A stretch of DNA of 35,993 nt from an uncultured Bacilli bacterium (GCA_944363605.1 CALVUM010000012.1:1-35993); one strand, 5' to 3'; counted from the stretch's first letter, positions 7,225-15,263 are shown. Program-made: numbers and translations. Notes: generated by a model from the letters alone, not told the origin.

Positions 7225-7880
7225 GATTTACCGAAGAAGAAAATTTACAAAAAATAAAGATGAGAATCCGAAGAAAAAGAATAGGATCTATCAGTTGCGC
7301 TTGTTTTCTTGTTCTTGGCATTTTCCTTCTGTTTCAATGTTCTTTTACAATTTATCAAAAAGGGGAAAATGTTATAAATTTTCAAGATGTTACTTTAAAT
7401 ACTAGTTCTTCTGATGTTTCTATAAACATGGTAAAACAGAATATAAAAGAGAAACTATCTTGGTTTCCCGAAGTCGCTTTAGCTAATGAAACCGTCCACG
7501 ATGAACTAGCTTACAAGTGTATTGATAAAGGGTGTATGGAAGAGGGATTTGAACATTACGAACTTTTTTCTTCCTCAAACGAAGCCGATTTATTATTAAG
7601 CATCTCAACCGATAATCGTGGTCCAATTACTTACTGGTGTTTTGGAGAAAATCTAGAAAGTATTCTTCAAGATAAAGAAACTTCTAAAGTAGCAGGGCAT
7701 GAGGTTTGGCTACTAAAAAACAAGAAAACCTATTATCCAACTGAAGAAAAAAATGAATATATAATGTATACCAAAATCAATGGCTATTTTGTTTACTTAG
7801 GCATTGTTGGAGATTATAGTGATTATAGTGAAGAAGAGTTTGTTTCATTTATCACTCAATTTCTCAAAGATATAAAATAA
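7221..7880 (+). CDS. Single-pass membrane protein, probable anti-sigma factor
   Basis: 219 residues. A short basic cytoplasmic N-terminus (1-22), one transmembrane segment (about 24-44, rich in L, F and C) and an extracytoplasmic domain of ~170 residues. It overlaps the ECF sigma gene by 4 bp, so translation is probably coupled and it is the likely anti-sigma partner. No recognised zinc-anti-sigma motif (HxxxCxxC) is visible in the short N-terminus, so it would be a non-canonical type. The extracellular domain contains two pairs of cysteines or near pairs (CIDKGC at about 95-100) that could form a disulfide. Family not recognised. Confidence 0.7.
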   Translation: MRFTEEENLQKIKMRIRRKRIGSISCACFLVLGIFLLFQCSFTIYQKGENVINFQDVTLNTSSSDVSINMVKQNIKEKLSWFPEVALANETVHDELAYKCIDKGCMEEGFEHYELFSSSNEADLLLSISTDNRGPITYWCFGENLESILQDKETSKVAGHEVWLLKNKKTYYPTEEKNEYIMYTKINGYFVYLGIVGDYSDYSEEEFVSFITQFLKDIK

Positions 7881-7913
7881 AAAATTGCTCTTTTCTTTAA
7901 GAACAATTTTTAT
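7881..7913. terminator. Bidirectional terminator between convergent genes
   Basis: A 12-bp imperfect stem (7881-7892 with 7899-7910) flanked by A and T runs. It serves both the sigma/anti-sigma transcript and the vanY-like gene. Confidence 0.7.
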
Positions 7914-8884
7914 TTTGCTATATAAAATGCATAATATTCATCATAAGTAATATTTTCTTCATGCACAACTGTTGCCGCCTCAACCCCTACATAACGCCAG
8001 TGCCAAGATTCAGGACTATAACCAGTCAAATAGGTTTTTCCTTCGGGATATCTTTCAATAAATCCAAATTCATGAGCATGTTCTTTCAGCCATTTATAAG
8101 CTTCACTTTCTGAAAAATCTGTATCTAGGGGTTCTGTTGTACTAGTCATATCCACAACGAGTCCCGTTTGATGTTCAGAATGTCCTGGTCTTGCCGCAGT
8201 TTCATCTGCTTTTCTTTCACCTTGCGTAGCCTTTCGATAATCGTAAATGTCTTTTTGACTAGCATAATCGCGATAGCTAGAAGTAACCATTAAATAAAAA
8301 CCTTCGTCATGAGCGGCTTGCCATAAATCGATAAATTTATCATAAGCATAGTCAATTAATTGATTCGATCCCTCATCTCCATAAGAATAATCTAAAGGAA
8401 TCGAAACAAGATTTTCTGGAGTATACTCTTCACTCAAGGCATAAAATTTATTTACATTCATTTTTTCCTTTAAAGAAATATCCGTTTCCAATTCTTCCTC
8501 ATACCATTTTTTATCAGCACCTACATTGACCACTGCCACAACATCGGTTAAATCTTCTTCTTCCTCATCTAAAATATAAGCTAAATAACGATCTAAATTT
8601 TTTTCTAAAAAGTATTTTTCTTTTACAAGGCCGACAACTGTCTCATCTTTTTCCTTTTCAATTAAAGAAAGAATCGTATCAGCAGAAAGCTTATCTAACA
8701 AGATTTTTGTCTCATCCAAACTGTATCCCTTACTCATTAACTTATACTCATCCGTTTGCTTATAAGTAAAATCATTATAAAAATTTATTCCTAAAATGAT
8801 GCCTACAACGCCAAAAACAAGAATAGCTAAAAGATAATAAGCTTGCTTTTTTAACCGAATTTTTTTCTTTTTCTTCTTAACCAT
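7910..8884 (-). CDS. VanY-type D-alanyl-D-alanine carboxypeptidase (M15)
   Basis: 324 residues. A lysine-rich N-terminus and a transmembrane anchor (about 14-36) place the enzyme outside the membrane. A ~130-residue linker follows, then the M15B peptidase domain (about 175-320). Zinc ligands and catalytic residues are visible: His238 and Asp245 in SEHQTGLVVD, Glu292 and His295 in PESWHWRYVG. It removes the terminal D-Ala of peptidoglycan stem peptides. This family is common in ordinary cell-wall turnover, and nothing here (no vanR/S/H/A/X) suggests vancomycin resistance. It is monocistronic and divergent from the next gene. The serine-type DacA-like enzyme at 15264 has the same activity class. 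Confidence 0.92.
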   Translation of the reverse strand: MVKKKKKKIRLKKQAYYLLAILVFGVVGIILGINFYNDFTYKQTDEYKLMSKGYSLDETKILLDKLSADTILSLIEKEKDETVVGLVKEKYFLEKNLDRYLAYILDEEEEDLTDVVAVVNVGADKKWYEEELETDISLKEKMNVNKFYALSEEYTPENLVSIPLDYSYGDEGSNQLIDYAYDKFIDLWQAAHDEGFYLMVTSSYRDYASQKDIYDYRKATQGERKADETAARPGHSEHQTGLVVDMTSTTEPLDTDFSESEAYKWLKEHAHEFGFIERYPEGKTYLTGYSPESWHWRYVGVEAATVVHEENITYDEYYAFYIAK

Positions 8885-8994
8885 ACTTCACTTCCTATCT
8901 TTCTAAAAATATTATATCACAGATTTGTTTTTCCTTGCGTTTTTTTCCTATATGGTGTATTCTTTTATTAAGAGTAGAAAAGGTAGGGTAACAA

Positions 8995-9354
8995 ATGGAA
9001 GAAAACAAAGAAGTATTAAAATATTGTCCTAATTTTCATAAAATTGTTAATTTTGATTATTTAAAAGAAGATAAAATAACCGCGAAACTTATTCGAATAT
9101 ACAAAGATTATATTTTTGGTGTTGACGTTAAAGATGGAGAAGCCTTAAAAGAAGTAAAAGAATTTGACTACGTTTTAAATCGTTATATAGATGATTATGA
9201 TTTTAGAAAAGAACTAAAAAAAGAAATAGTCAATGTTAAAGTCAAAAAAAGTTGTACCGATATCTTAAAAGCTATTGTCGAAAGTATTCTTCATATTTTT
9301 GACAAATACATCGAAAGCACTACTAGAAAAATTACAATTGCTCGTTGGATTTAA
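8995..9354 (+). CDS. Hypothetical 119-residue protein
   Basis: A soluble-looking, lysine-rich protein with no signal peptide and no domain that I recognise. Predicted features are mixed alpha/beta with a hydrophobic C-terminal helix (about 85-105). An AGGTAGGG ribosome binding site precedes ATG 8995, and a terminator follows the stop directly, so it is expressed as a single gene. Confidence 0.7.
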   Translation: MEENKEVLKYCPNFHKIVNFDYLKEDKITAKLIRIYKDYIFGVDVKDGEALKEVKEFDYVLNRYIDDYDFRKELKKEIVNVKVKKSCTDILKAIVESILHIFDKYIESTTRKITIARWI

Positions 9355-9380
9355 AAAGACTTGTCGAAAGTCTTTTTATT
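9353..9380 (+). terminator. Terminator after the 119-residue gene
   Basis: Stem AAAAAGACT / AGTCTTTTT (9 bp), loop TGTCGAA, then T-rich sequence. Confidence 0.8.
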
Positions 9381-9389
9381 TGCTATAAT
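9361..9389 (+). promoter_or_regulatory. Promoter of the 40-residue gene
   Basis: TTGTCG at 9361-9366, 17-bp spacer, TATAAT at 9384-9389, with TGC before it (extended -10). It overlaps the preceding terminator, so the -35 hexamer is the terminator loop. The leader would be only about 20 nt. Confidence 0.6.
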
Positions 9390-9414
9390 CGTATCAGTTT
9401 GGAGGTTATAAGTT

Positions 9415-9537
9415 ATGAAAGTTTATAAAAAGAATTTACCAGATGGTGTTAAAAAAATGTTTGCATTAGATCGTGGTGTAAAAGTAAAATTAGTAAATAA
9501 AAAATATTGTAAGAAAAACAAAAAAAGCTCAAATTAA
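9415..9537 (+). CDS. Small basic protein, 40 residues
   Basis: ATG 9415 with a perfect GGAGG (9401-9405) and its own promoter and terminator. The product (starting MKVYKKNLPDGVKKMF) carries about 13 lysines and one cysteine and is strongly basic, so nucleic acid or ribosome binding is possible. No family is recognised. The combination of promoter, ribosome binding site and terminator around so short a frame argues that it is a real gene. Confidence 0.65.
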   Translation: MKVYKKNLPDGVKKMFALDRGVKVKLVNKKYCKKNKKSSN

Positions 9538-9550
9538 CTTTGAGTTTTTT
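9521..9550. terminator. Bidirectional terminator
   Basis: CTCAAA / TTTGAG core (9528-9533 with 9539-9544) extended by A6/T6 on either side. It lies between the convergent 40-residue gene and the XRE gene and contains both genes' 3' ends. Confidence 0.7.
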
Positions 9551-10082
9551 AGTTGCAAGAACCTTGATGGTTCAAAAAATATTCTTCAATATTCTCTAAA
9601 GTTTCTAAACTTTTTAATTCGTTTAAAAATGAATCACTGCACTCTGGACAAGAAATATTGTTTTTACTATCTTTGGAAATTGTGTAAGTTTGATTTTCTA
9701 AAGTACAAGAAAAACCTTCGCTTACTTGATTTGTTGTCGTTGTTTTAAAACTTGAAAAACAAAAAATAGCGATAACCATAAAGATTAAATAAAGAATAAA
9801 TAATATTCCAAGAACTTTTAAAATCGTTAAAATAATCCCGGCTAATTTTTCAACATTACTAACTTTTTGAGTTAGGATATTTTTTGAGTCAAAACCTACT
9901 AACTCATCTAGGCTAACCTCAAACAGTTTGGCTAACTCCTTAGCTTGATGTAAATCCGGTGACGTTTCCTCAAGTTCCCAATTAGAGACAGTTTGCCTTG
10001 TCACATTAAGTCTCTCTGCCACTTGTTCTTGACTTAAGTGTTTACTTTTTCTTAGTTCAAATAATTTTTTTCCTAAATTCAT
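9549..10082 (-). CDS. XRE-family regulator with a membrane anchor and a cysteine-rich tail
   Basis: 177 residues. Residues 1-64 are a typical HTH_3 domain (LSQEQVAERLNVTRQTVSNWE). A transmembrane segment follows (about 83-110), then a ~65-residue outer domain with Cys126, Cys145, Cys148 and Cys176, including a CPEC motif. The topology places the DNA-binding part inside and the cysteines outside, a one-component membrane sensor layout. The outer CxxC could sense redox or metal, which is inference. Monocistronic, with a start close to a GGAAT-type site. A similar HTH-TM-ectodomain design recurs at 24551. Confidence 0.85.
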   Translation of the reverse strand: MNLGKKLFELRKSKHLSQEQVAERLNVTRQTVSNWELEETSPDLHQAKELAKLFEVSLDELVGFDSKNILTQKVSNVEKLAGIILTILKVLGILFILYLIFMVIAIFCFSSFKTTTTNQVSEGFSCTLENQTYTISKDSKNNISCPECSDSFLNELKSLETLENIEEYFLNHQGSCN

Positions 10083-10172
10083 AAAATATTCCTTCTTTCT
10101 TCAAGTAATATATCGAAATTAATGAAAAAATTCTATCAAAATTTTTTGGAAAAACCGCAAAAAAAGTTAACA

Positions 10173-10817
10173 TTAACTAATTCGGTAATGACCAACGATT
10201 TTAGAATTTGTTAAAACATCTTCTTCATAACGTAATTGATAAGGGCTTGCATGATGAATTAAAAAAGGAATTCCTTTTGCATTTCTTTTGTCCGAAACAA
10301 GACCAATATGTGTTTCATAAACCACAATATCGCCGCCTTGCCAAGCAGCAATATCTGATGTATCCGTTGTTAAACTTATCAAATGTCTTTGAAAATAATT
10401 TTGTAAATTTCTGACTCTTCGAAAATCGATATTTTTATCAACAAGTTCAATTTGGTAAGCATCACGGTTTTGAATGACATCTTCATGAAGTAAATTCATA
10501 ATATCATAACCAGAGTTAAGTAGGGCAAAAGAAACTACGTCCGTACATACACCATATTCGTCATCAGGGTATCCACTTCCATAATATTGACTTTTGTATT
10601 TAGGCTTTGTCGCTAAATATTCACGAGCACTTTTTAACATATCGGTTTGATCATCGATACCATCATTATCTTTATCAATAGAACTTGTATAAACAGGAAT
10701 ATTAAAATGAGCATTATCGTAAGCCATATGAGGAATGATTTCTAATTTATAAAGAAAAAAAACTAAAAGAAAAACTCCAATGAAAACCGCAATACCAATA
10801 ATCCATTTCTTTTTCAT
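10173..10817 (-). CDS. DUF1287 domain protein, membrane-anchored
   Basis: 214 residues from ATG 10817. A longer frame starts at GTG 10826, but that GTG is part of the AGGTG ribosome binding site, so the ATG is preferred. There is an N-terminal membrane anchor (about 5-23) and then the DUF1287 domain. Visible landmarks are a calcium-loop-like DKDNDGIDD (48-56), YGSGYPDDEYGVCTDVV with Cys91, DFRRVRNL (131-138), GGDIVVYETHIGLVSDKRN with His170, and LIHHA (187-191). The Cys/His pattern resembles the NlpC/P60 fold, so a secreted cysteine hydrolase acting on the cell wall is possible, but the family is uncharacterised. Divergent from the NUDIX operon. Confidence 0.85.
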   Translation of the reverse strand: MKKKWIIGIAVFIGVFLLVFFLYKLEIIPHMAYDNAHFNIPVYTSSIDKDNDGIDDQTDMLKSAREYLATKPKYKSQYYGSGYPDDEYGVCTDVVSFALLNSGYDIMNLLHEDVIQNRDAYQIELVDKNIDFRRVRNLQNYFQRHLISLTTDTSDIAAWQGGDIVVYETHIGLVSDKRNAKGIPFLIHHASPYQLRYEEDVLTNSKIVGHYRIS

Positions 10818-10898
10818 ACAATTCACCTAAATCCATTATAATATAAGAAAAAAGGAAAAAAAAGCACTTTTTATAGTATAATAAAAAGGGTGAAGAAT

Positions 10899-11345
10899 AT
10901 GGCAAAAAGAGTATGTTGTCGAGGAATTATTGTTGATGAAAACACTGTTTTATTAATGTATCGTGAAAAAAAGACTTCAAAAGGGATTCAAAAATATTAT
11001 ACCTATCCAGGTGGTGGTTTAGAGCCAAATGAAACTTTAGAGGAATGCATAAAAAGAGAGATTCAAGAGGAATTTAGTCTCGAAGTAGAAATTTTGAAAC
11101 ATTTAAAAACTGTTGAATATCCTGAAAACATTACTCATTATTTTGCTTGTAGGAAGAAAAAAGGACAGTTAACATTAGGAGGTGAGGAAAAAGAAAGAAA
11201 TCATAGAGAGAATTATTATGAAGTAAGAAAAATTCCCATTTCTAAAATAAAAGATTTAGAATTATATCAAAAAGAATTAATTTTTGAAAGCCAACAAATT
11301 GTTGAAAATCAAAAAAATGAAAATAAAAGAAAGAAGGAAATGTAA
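10899..11345 (+). CDS. NUDIX hydrolase
   Basis: 148 residues from ATG 10899. The longer GTG 10890 start would overlap the GGGTG ribosome binding site. The NUDIX box GGGLEPNETLEEC...REIQEEF is present with all catalytic Glu residues, though the usual Gly after EEx is Ser (EEFSL). It should hydrolyse a nucleoside diphosphate-linked substrate, which is not identifiable. The C-terminal tail is very charged (KNENKRKKEM). The flavodoxin gene starts 2 bp after its stop. A TATAAT at 10877-10882 lies only ~5 nt from the ribosome binding site, so the leader is very short. Confidence 0.85.
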   Translation: MAKRVCCRGIIVDENTVLLMYREKKTSKGIQKYYTYPGGGLEPNETLEECIKREIQEEFSLEVEILKHLKTVEYPENITHYFACRKKKGQLTLGGEEKERNHRENYYEVRKIPISKIKDLELYQKELIFESQQIVENQKNENKRKKEM

Positions 11346-11347
11346 AA

Positions 11348-11812
11348 ATGAACAAAACTTTAGTATGCTATTTTTCAGCAAGTGGGGTAACCAAAATGGT
11401 CGCGCATAACCTTGCCGAAGCAGTTTCTGGTAATCTATTTGAAATAGAGCCTGTAGAAAGATATACAGAAGAAGATCTCGATTGGAACAATGAAAATAGT
11501 CGTTCTTCAAGAGAAATGAAGGATCCAAATTCAAGACCCAAAATTGTAAATAAAATAAATCTAGAAAATTACAATACAATTTTATTAGGATTTCCTATTT
11601 GGTGGGGCGTATGTCCAAAAATCATAAATACTTTTCTTGAAGAGAATGATTTTACCGATAAATCGATATTTGTTTTTGTTACAAGTGGTGGTTCAAGTGA
11701 TCGAGAAAGCTTAGAGGATTTAAGAAAAAAATATCCAAATTTACAGTTTGTAAAAAGCAAGAGATTTTTTGGAACAGAAAAAGATGAGGAATACGCGAAT
11801 TGGATTCGATAA
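11348..11812 (+). CDS. Flavodoxin-family protein
   Basis: 154 residues of the Flavodoxin_4 kind. The FMN phosphate loop is SASGVTK (9-15). GFPIWWGVCP and VTSGGSSDRE contribute the isoalloxazine loops. It carries electrons through FMN in the cytoplasm, and many relatives are annotated as NAD(P)H quinone or nitro reductases. It directly follows the NUDIX gene (AAGGAA ribosome binding site). A paralogue with a membrane anchor is encoded at 26889, sharing the PIWW and TSGGS blocks and the SR...DxxSRP segment. Confidence 0.9.
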   Translation: MNKTLVCYFSASGVTKMVAHNLAEAVSGNLFEIEPVERYTEEDLDWNNENSRSSREMKDPNSRPKIVNKINLENYNTILLGFPIWWGVCPKIINTFLEENDFTDKSIFVFVTSGGSSDRESLEDLRKKYPNLQFVKSKRFFGTEKDEEYANWIR

Positions 11813-11890
11813 TAAAAAAGACAAGCAATATAACAGAATTTGGAAATATATAAATTAATGGAATAAAAAACAAAAAAGGAGAGATAAAAA

Positions 11891-12490
11891 ATGAAATATT
11901 TAGGAAGCAAAACTTTAGAAACGAAAAGATTAACATTAAAAGCACAAACAATGAAAGAACAAAAAAGACTATGGGAAATTTTAATGATTCCAGAAGTAAA
12001 TAAATATTTTTTAACAATTCCGAAAAAGTATAAAAATAATTTAAAGAATTGGGATAAGCAAAAAGAATTTTATGAAGCAGAGATAGAACACGCTAAAGAT
12101 TCTAATGTTTTTCAATGGAGTATCTTTTTAAAAGATACCGATACTTGTATTGGAAGAATAACTTGCTATGAAAAATATGATGAAAGCAAATCTAGAGGGG
12201 ATGAAATTTATGATGTGGGTTGGATAATTGATCCAGCCTATCAAGGTCAAGGTTATGGCAGTGAAGCTGCTAAAGCGATGATAGATTATATGTTTTTTGA
12301 GTGTGAAATTAATGAGATTAGAACAGGAGCAGCTATTTGTAATCCATCTTCTTGGAAAATCATGGAAAAATTAGGTTTTGAAAGACAAAAAGAAACCAAA
12401 ATGATTGAATATACATTTTTAGATGAATTAACAGAAATTTATTTATATCAATTAACAAAAGAAAAGTATATGCTTTTTAAAGAACAGTAA
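11891..12490 (+). CDS. GNAT acetyltransferase, RimJ/RimL-like
   Basis: 199 residues. The N-terminus (LETKRLTLKA) and the acetyl-CoA loop (YQGQGYGSEAAKAMI, about 117-131) followed by ICNPSSWKIMEKLGF are typical of the RimJ/RimL N-terminal or ribosomal-protein acetyltransferase branch. The substrate could equally be a small molecule or antibiotic. AAGGAG ribosome binding site. The gap after the upstream flavodoxin is 78 bp without a clear terminator, so co-transcription is possible. Confidence 0.88.
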   Translation: MKYLGSKTLETKRLTLKAQTMKEQKRLWEILMIPEVNKYFLTIPKKYKNNLKNWDKQKEFYEAEIEHAKDSNVFQWSIFLKDTDTCIGRITCYEKYDESKSRGDEIYDVGWIIDPAYQGQGYGSEAAKAMIDYMFFECEINEIRTGAAICNPSSWKIMEKLGFERQKETKMIEYTFLDELTEIYLYQLTKEKYMLFKEQ

Positions 12491-12625
12491 AAAATTTTAA
12501 ATGAACTTTGGAGCGATAACTATACACGTTTGTGAAAAATTATACTTTCAAGATTGATTAAATTAACTGATAAATAAATTATAGCAGATATTAGGATTTT
12601 TCATATGAAACAATTATTTTAATGA

Positions 12626-12631
12626 TATAAT
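12626..12631 (+). promoter_or_regulatory. Extended -10 promoter of the second GNAT gene
   Basis: TGATATAAT (12623-12631) is an extended -10 with no clear -35. It lies about 7 nt before the AGGTG ribosome binding site, which predicts a nearly absent leader. Confidence 0.45.
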
Positions 12632-12648
12632 TATTGTAGGTGATAACT

Positions 12649-13128
12649 ATGGAAATAATAGATTATTCTAGTAAATATGATGAAGATATTAAAGATTTGC
12701 TTGTTGAGTTACAAGAACACATTGTAGAAATAGACAAAGAAAAATATAATATTTTAACTCCTGATTATAGAGAAAAATATTTTGAAAAAACTATGAGTGA
12801 AATAAAAAAGTATGAAGGAAAAATATTTTTAGCAAAAGAATTAGATTCAATAGTTGGTCTTATCATCGGCGTTATTAATAATGAAGATGAAAAAACTTAT
12901 GACTTTTCTGCTCCAAAAAGAGGGCGAGTAATTGAATTAGTAGTATCAAATAAATGTCGTTCAAATGGTATTGGCAAACAATTATTAAATAAAATGGAGA
13001 ATTATTTTAAGGAAGTTGGATGCAAAGGTGTTTTAATTGATGTTTTTGCTTATAATGAGAATGCTCAAAGATTCTATTATAAAAATGGTTATTTTAATAG
13101 AAATATAGAGATAATGAAGAAAATTTGA
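12649..13128 (+). CDS. GNAT acetyltransferase
   Basis: 159 residues from ATG 12649. The GTG start at 12640 is part of the AGGTG ribosome binding site, which sits 6 nt from the ATG. The acetyl-CoA binding segment is VIELVVSNKCRSNGIGKQLL with RSNGIG as the pyrophosphate loop, and NENAQRFYYKNGY near the C-terminus is the classical motif B. Substrate unknown. It begins a run of closely spaced genes with the ASCH protein, the decayed nuclease, the EEP protein and DUF3781. Confidence 0.88.
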   Translation: MEIIDYSSKYDEDIKDLLVELQEHIVEIDKEKYNILTPDYREKYFEKTMSEIKKYEGKIFLAKELDSIVGLIIGVINNEDEKTYDFSAPKRGRVIELVVSNKCRSNGIGKQLLNKMENYFKEVGCKGVLIDVFAYNENAQRFYYKNGYFNRNIEIMKKI

Positions 13129-13137
13129 TATATTGAT

Positions 13138-13599
13138 ATGTATGATGAAATATTTAATAACTTAGAAAAACAATTACCAAGTAGTGAGTTAAACGAATTA
13201 AGAAGTAAAGCTATCCATTTAGGAATATTTAGTGAGCCTTATTTAACTTATATGTTGGAGGATAAGATAACTATAGAGTCAAGATTTAGTAAAAATAAAA
13301 TGATGCCATATAATCAAATTGCTAAAGATGATATCGTGATTGTAAAAAAATCTAGTGGAGATGTATTGAGTTACTTTACGATTAAAGATGTATTATTTTT
13401 TGATTTAAATACAACGTCAATAGAAGGCATAAAATCAAAGTATAATAAACAACTATGTGTTGATGAAACTTTTTGGATTAATAAGAAGAATAGCAGTTAT
13501 GCAACATTAATCATTATAGATAAGTTGTTCAATTTAAAACCATTTCATGTTAATAAAAAAGGAATGCAAACTTGGATAAAACTTAAAGAAAGCAATTAA
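13138..13599 (+). CDS. ASCH/PUA-like domain protein
   Basis: 153 residues. The segment KITIESRFSKNKMMPY carries the ExR of ASCH domains, followed by a PUA-like barrel (DIVIVKKSSGDVLSYFTIKDV) and a conserved-looking C-terminus (WINKKNSSYATLIIID). It probably binds RNA or a modified nucleotide. It starts 9 bp after the GNAT stop, in the same frame and without a strong ribosome binding site, so it is probably translated by coupling. Next comes a broken YhcG-type nuclease gene, one base after its stop. Confidence in the fold is moderate. Confidence 0.7.
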   Translation: MYDEIFNNLEKQLPSSELNELRSKAIHLGIFSEPYLTYMLEDKITIESRFSKNKMMPYNQIAKDDIVIVKKSSGDVLSYFTIKDVLFFDLNTTSIEGIKSKYNKQLCVDETFWINKKNSSYATLIIIDKLFNLKPFHVNKKGMQTWIKLKESN

Positions 13600-13600
13600 G

Positions 13601-14166
13601 ATGTTGGATGTGAATTTTAAACAAATCATTGAAATGATTGAAAAAAGAAAAAATAATGCTTAAAATGAAAAGTAAATGAAGAAATGATTTTGATTTATTT
13701 GGAAGTTGGTAAGTTTTTATTTGAATTAAAAGAAAATAGTGGTTATGGAGATAAAATTACTAAAAGAAACATTGAAAGAATGATCCGGTTTTATAGCACT
13801 TATAAAAACGATGAGATTGCGACACCACTGGTGACGCAATTGTCATTGACAAATAATCTTCTTATTTTAAGTGGTTCTAAAACAAAAGAAGAAAGGCATC
13901 TTTGTCTATAACTATTAATAGAAAGTAATTATTCCAAAAGAGAATTAGATAGACAACTTACTTCATTATGAAAAATATATGCTATCAGATGGAAAACTAC
14001 TACCAACTACAAATAAAACAATTGATGAAGAGTATTCATTAAGTAAAAATATGTCGCAAACTTTAATATCAGAATATAAATTGAAATTGATAGATAAAAA
14101 ATTATTAGAAAAAAATTAAAAGAGATGAAGTCTTTAATTGAGAACGATTTGGAGGAATTGAAATGA
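13601..14166 (+). pseudogene. Decayed YhcG/DUF1016-type PDDEXK nuclease
   Basis: Pieces of one protein lie in order but in different frames. 13601-13662 gives FKQIIEMIEKRKNNA. 13684-13911 gives EMILIYLEVGKFLFELKENS, KRNIERMIRFY and EIATPLVTQLSLTNNLLILS. About 13912-13968 gives IESNYSKRELDRQLTS. About 13970-14119 gives EEYSLSKNMSQTLISEYKLK. 14125-14166 gives MKSLIENDLEELK. They match the N-terminal HTH-like half and the extreme C-terminus of YhcG (DUF1016) proteins, while the central nuclease core of ~150 residues is missing. At least three frameshifts plus a large internal deletion are needed. The last fragment still overlaps the EEP gene start by ATGA. The lost gene was probably a DNA nuclease, possibly of defence or repair type. 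Confidence 0.8.
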
Positions 14167-14885
14167 AAATAGCTACATGGAATATAGGTGAGGACGAAAG
14201 AAATAAAGATAGAAAACTAAATTTAAGCTCATATGAATATATTGTAAATACTATAAAGAATGAAGAAATTGATATTATTTGTCTGCAAGAAGCAATTACA
14301 GATTCTAAAGATTTGCCATCTATTGCTAAGTATATTAAAGAGAATACGAATTTACATTTTATAGTAGAATTTGAATTATCTGATTCACATATTAATATTG
14401 GCTCTAAAATGGGCGTTGCAATTTGTTCAAAATATGAAATAGAAAAATATACATTTCTTAAATTAGAAAATCCAGAATTAACTTATAAAGAAAGTGAAAA
14501 TAAAACTTATTTTTCTCATGATAAAGGTTTTATTATGGCAAAAATCAATGACTGTATTCTTGCTACCGGGCATTGTTTACCATTTCATATTTTTAAAAAA
14601 AGTCCATTAGATTATTTAGATATTTATGAAAAGATAGAGAAAGAATTTCTTGAGGCTTTAAAAGAAAACAATTCCTTTATTCTTTGTGGAGATTTTAATT
14701 ATGAAAATGTTTCTGATTTATTTCCTGTAATTATGCAAAATTGTATAGATTTAATTGATTGTCCAACTAGAAAAGAGAAACAGTTAGACCATTTTATTAT
14801 TAGTAAAAATTTAGAATGCACATCTAAAAATATTCAAGAAAATATTTTTGATCACAAGTTAGGAATATTTCATATAAATTCGTAA
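14163..14885 (+). CDS. Endonuclease/exonuclease/phosphatase (EEP) family protein
   Basis: 240 residues with the EEP landmarks in order: TWNIG (5-8), ICLQEA (39-44), ATGHCLPFH (metal/catalytic His, about 138), CGDFNYE (DxN, about 179), QLDHFIIS and the terminal DHKLGIF (the SDHxxV equivalent). There is no signal peptide, so it is cytoplasmic, which favours DNA/RNA or nucleotide phosphodiester substrates over secreted sphingomyelinase-type activity. A GGAGG ribosome binding site at 14151-14155 and an ATGA overlap with the decayed YhcG reading frame point to an ancestral operon. DUF3781 follows 17 bp downstream. Confidence 0.88.
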   Translation: MKIATWNIGEDERNKDRKLNLSSYEYIVNTIKNEEIDIICLQEAITDSKDLPSIAKYIKENTNLHFIVEFELSDSHINIGSKMGVAICSKYEIEKYTFLKLENPELTYKESENKTYFSHDKGFIMAKINDCILATGHCLPFHIFKKSPLDYLDIYEKIEKEFLEALKENNSFILCGDFNYENVSDLFPVIMQNCIDLIDCPTRKEKQLDHFIISKNLECTSKNIQENIFDHKLGIFHINS

Positions 14886-14902
14886 AGGAATAGGAAATCA
14901 TT

Positions 14903-15145
14903 ATGTTAGAAAAACAAATTTTGATGGAAAATATAAATAAAATTCATACCACTGAATTAGGGATAGAACGCATTAAAAAAAATTTAAAAATAGACGGAGA
15001 TGTTGTTGATTATTGTCGGAACAAAATATTAAATAAAAAAAGTAAAATTTATAGGCAAGGAAAGAATTGGTATTGTGAAATACACAATATAAAGATTACT
15101 ATAAATTCTTTTAGCTATACAATTATAACTGCCCATATCTTATAA
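14903..15145 (+). CDS. DUF3781 domain protein
   Basis: 80 residues covering the whole DUF3781 pattern: NINKIHTTELGIERIKKNL, VVDYCRNKIL, IYRQGKNWYCEI and SYTIITAHIL. The family is small, cytoplasmic and uncharacterised. It lies 17 bp after the EEP gene. A gap with a separate promoter follows, so it is probably the last gene of the run that starts at 12649. Confidence 0.82.
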   Translation: MLEKQILMENINKIHTTELGIERIKKNLKIDGDVVDYCRNKILNKKSKIYRQGKNWYCEIHNIKITINSFSYTIITAHIL

Positions 15146-15186
15146 CTTTTGTATAAATAAAAATAGATATCATAAAAATTAAATAA

Positions 15187-15215
15187 TTGACAACATTTTA
15201 AAACGAACCTATTCT
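15187..15215 (+). promoter_or_regulatory. Promoter of the DacA-like gene
   Basis: Perfect -35 TTGACA (15187-15192), 17-bp spacer, TATTCT (15210-15215). A second TATAAT at 15233-15238 lies nearer the start but has no -35. Confidence 0.6.
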
Positions 15216-15263
15216 TTTTTTTATAAATAATTTATAATGATATAAAAGGAAGGAAAAGTTCAT

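Noticed and set aside
8160-8260. Possible vancomycin-resistance operon because of the VanY-type enzyme
   Set aside because: No vanHAX, vanR or vanS genes are nearby, and membrane-anchored VanY-like peptidases are widespread in normal cell-wall metabolism.
11277-12017. Several long reverse-strand frames opposite the NUDIX, flavodoxin and GNAT genes
   Set aside because: Translations are runs of Phe, Leu, Ile and Ser, mirror images of AT-rich coding DNA, and no ribosome binding sites occur.
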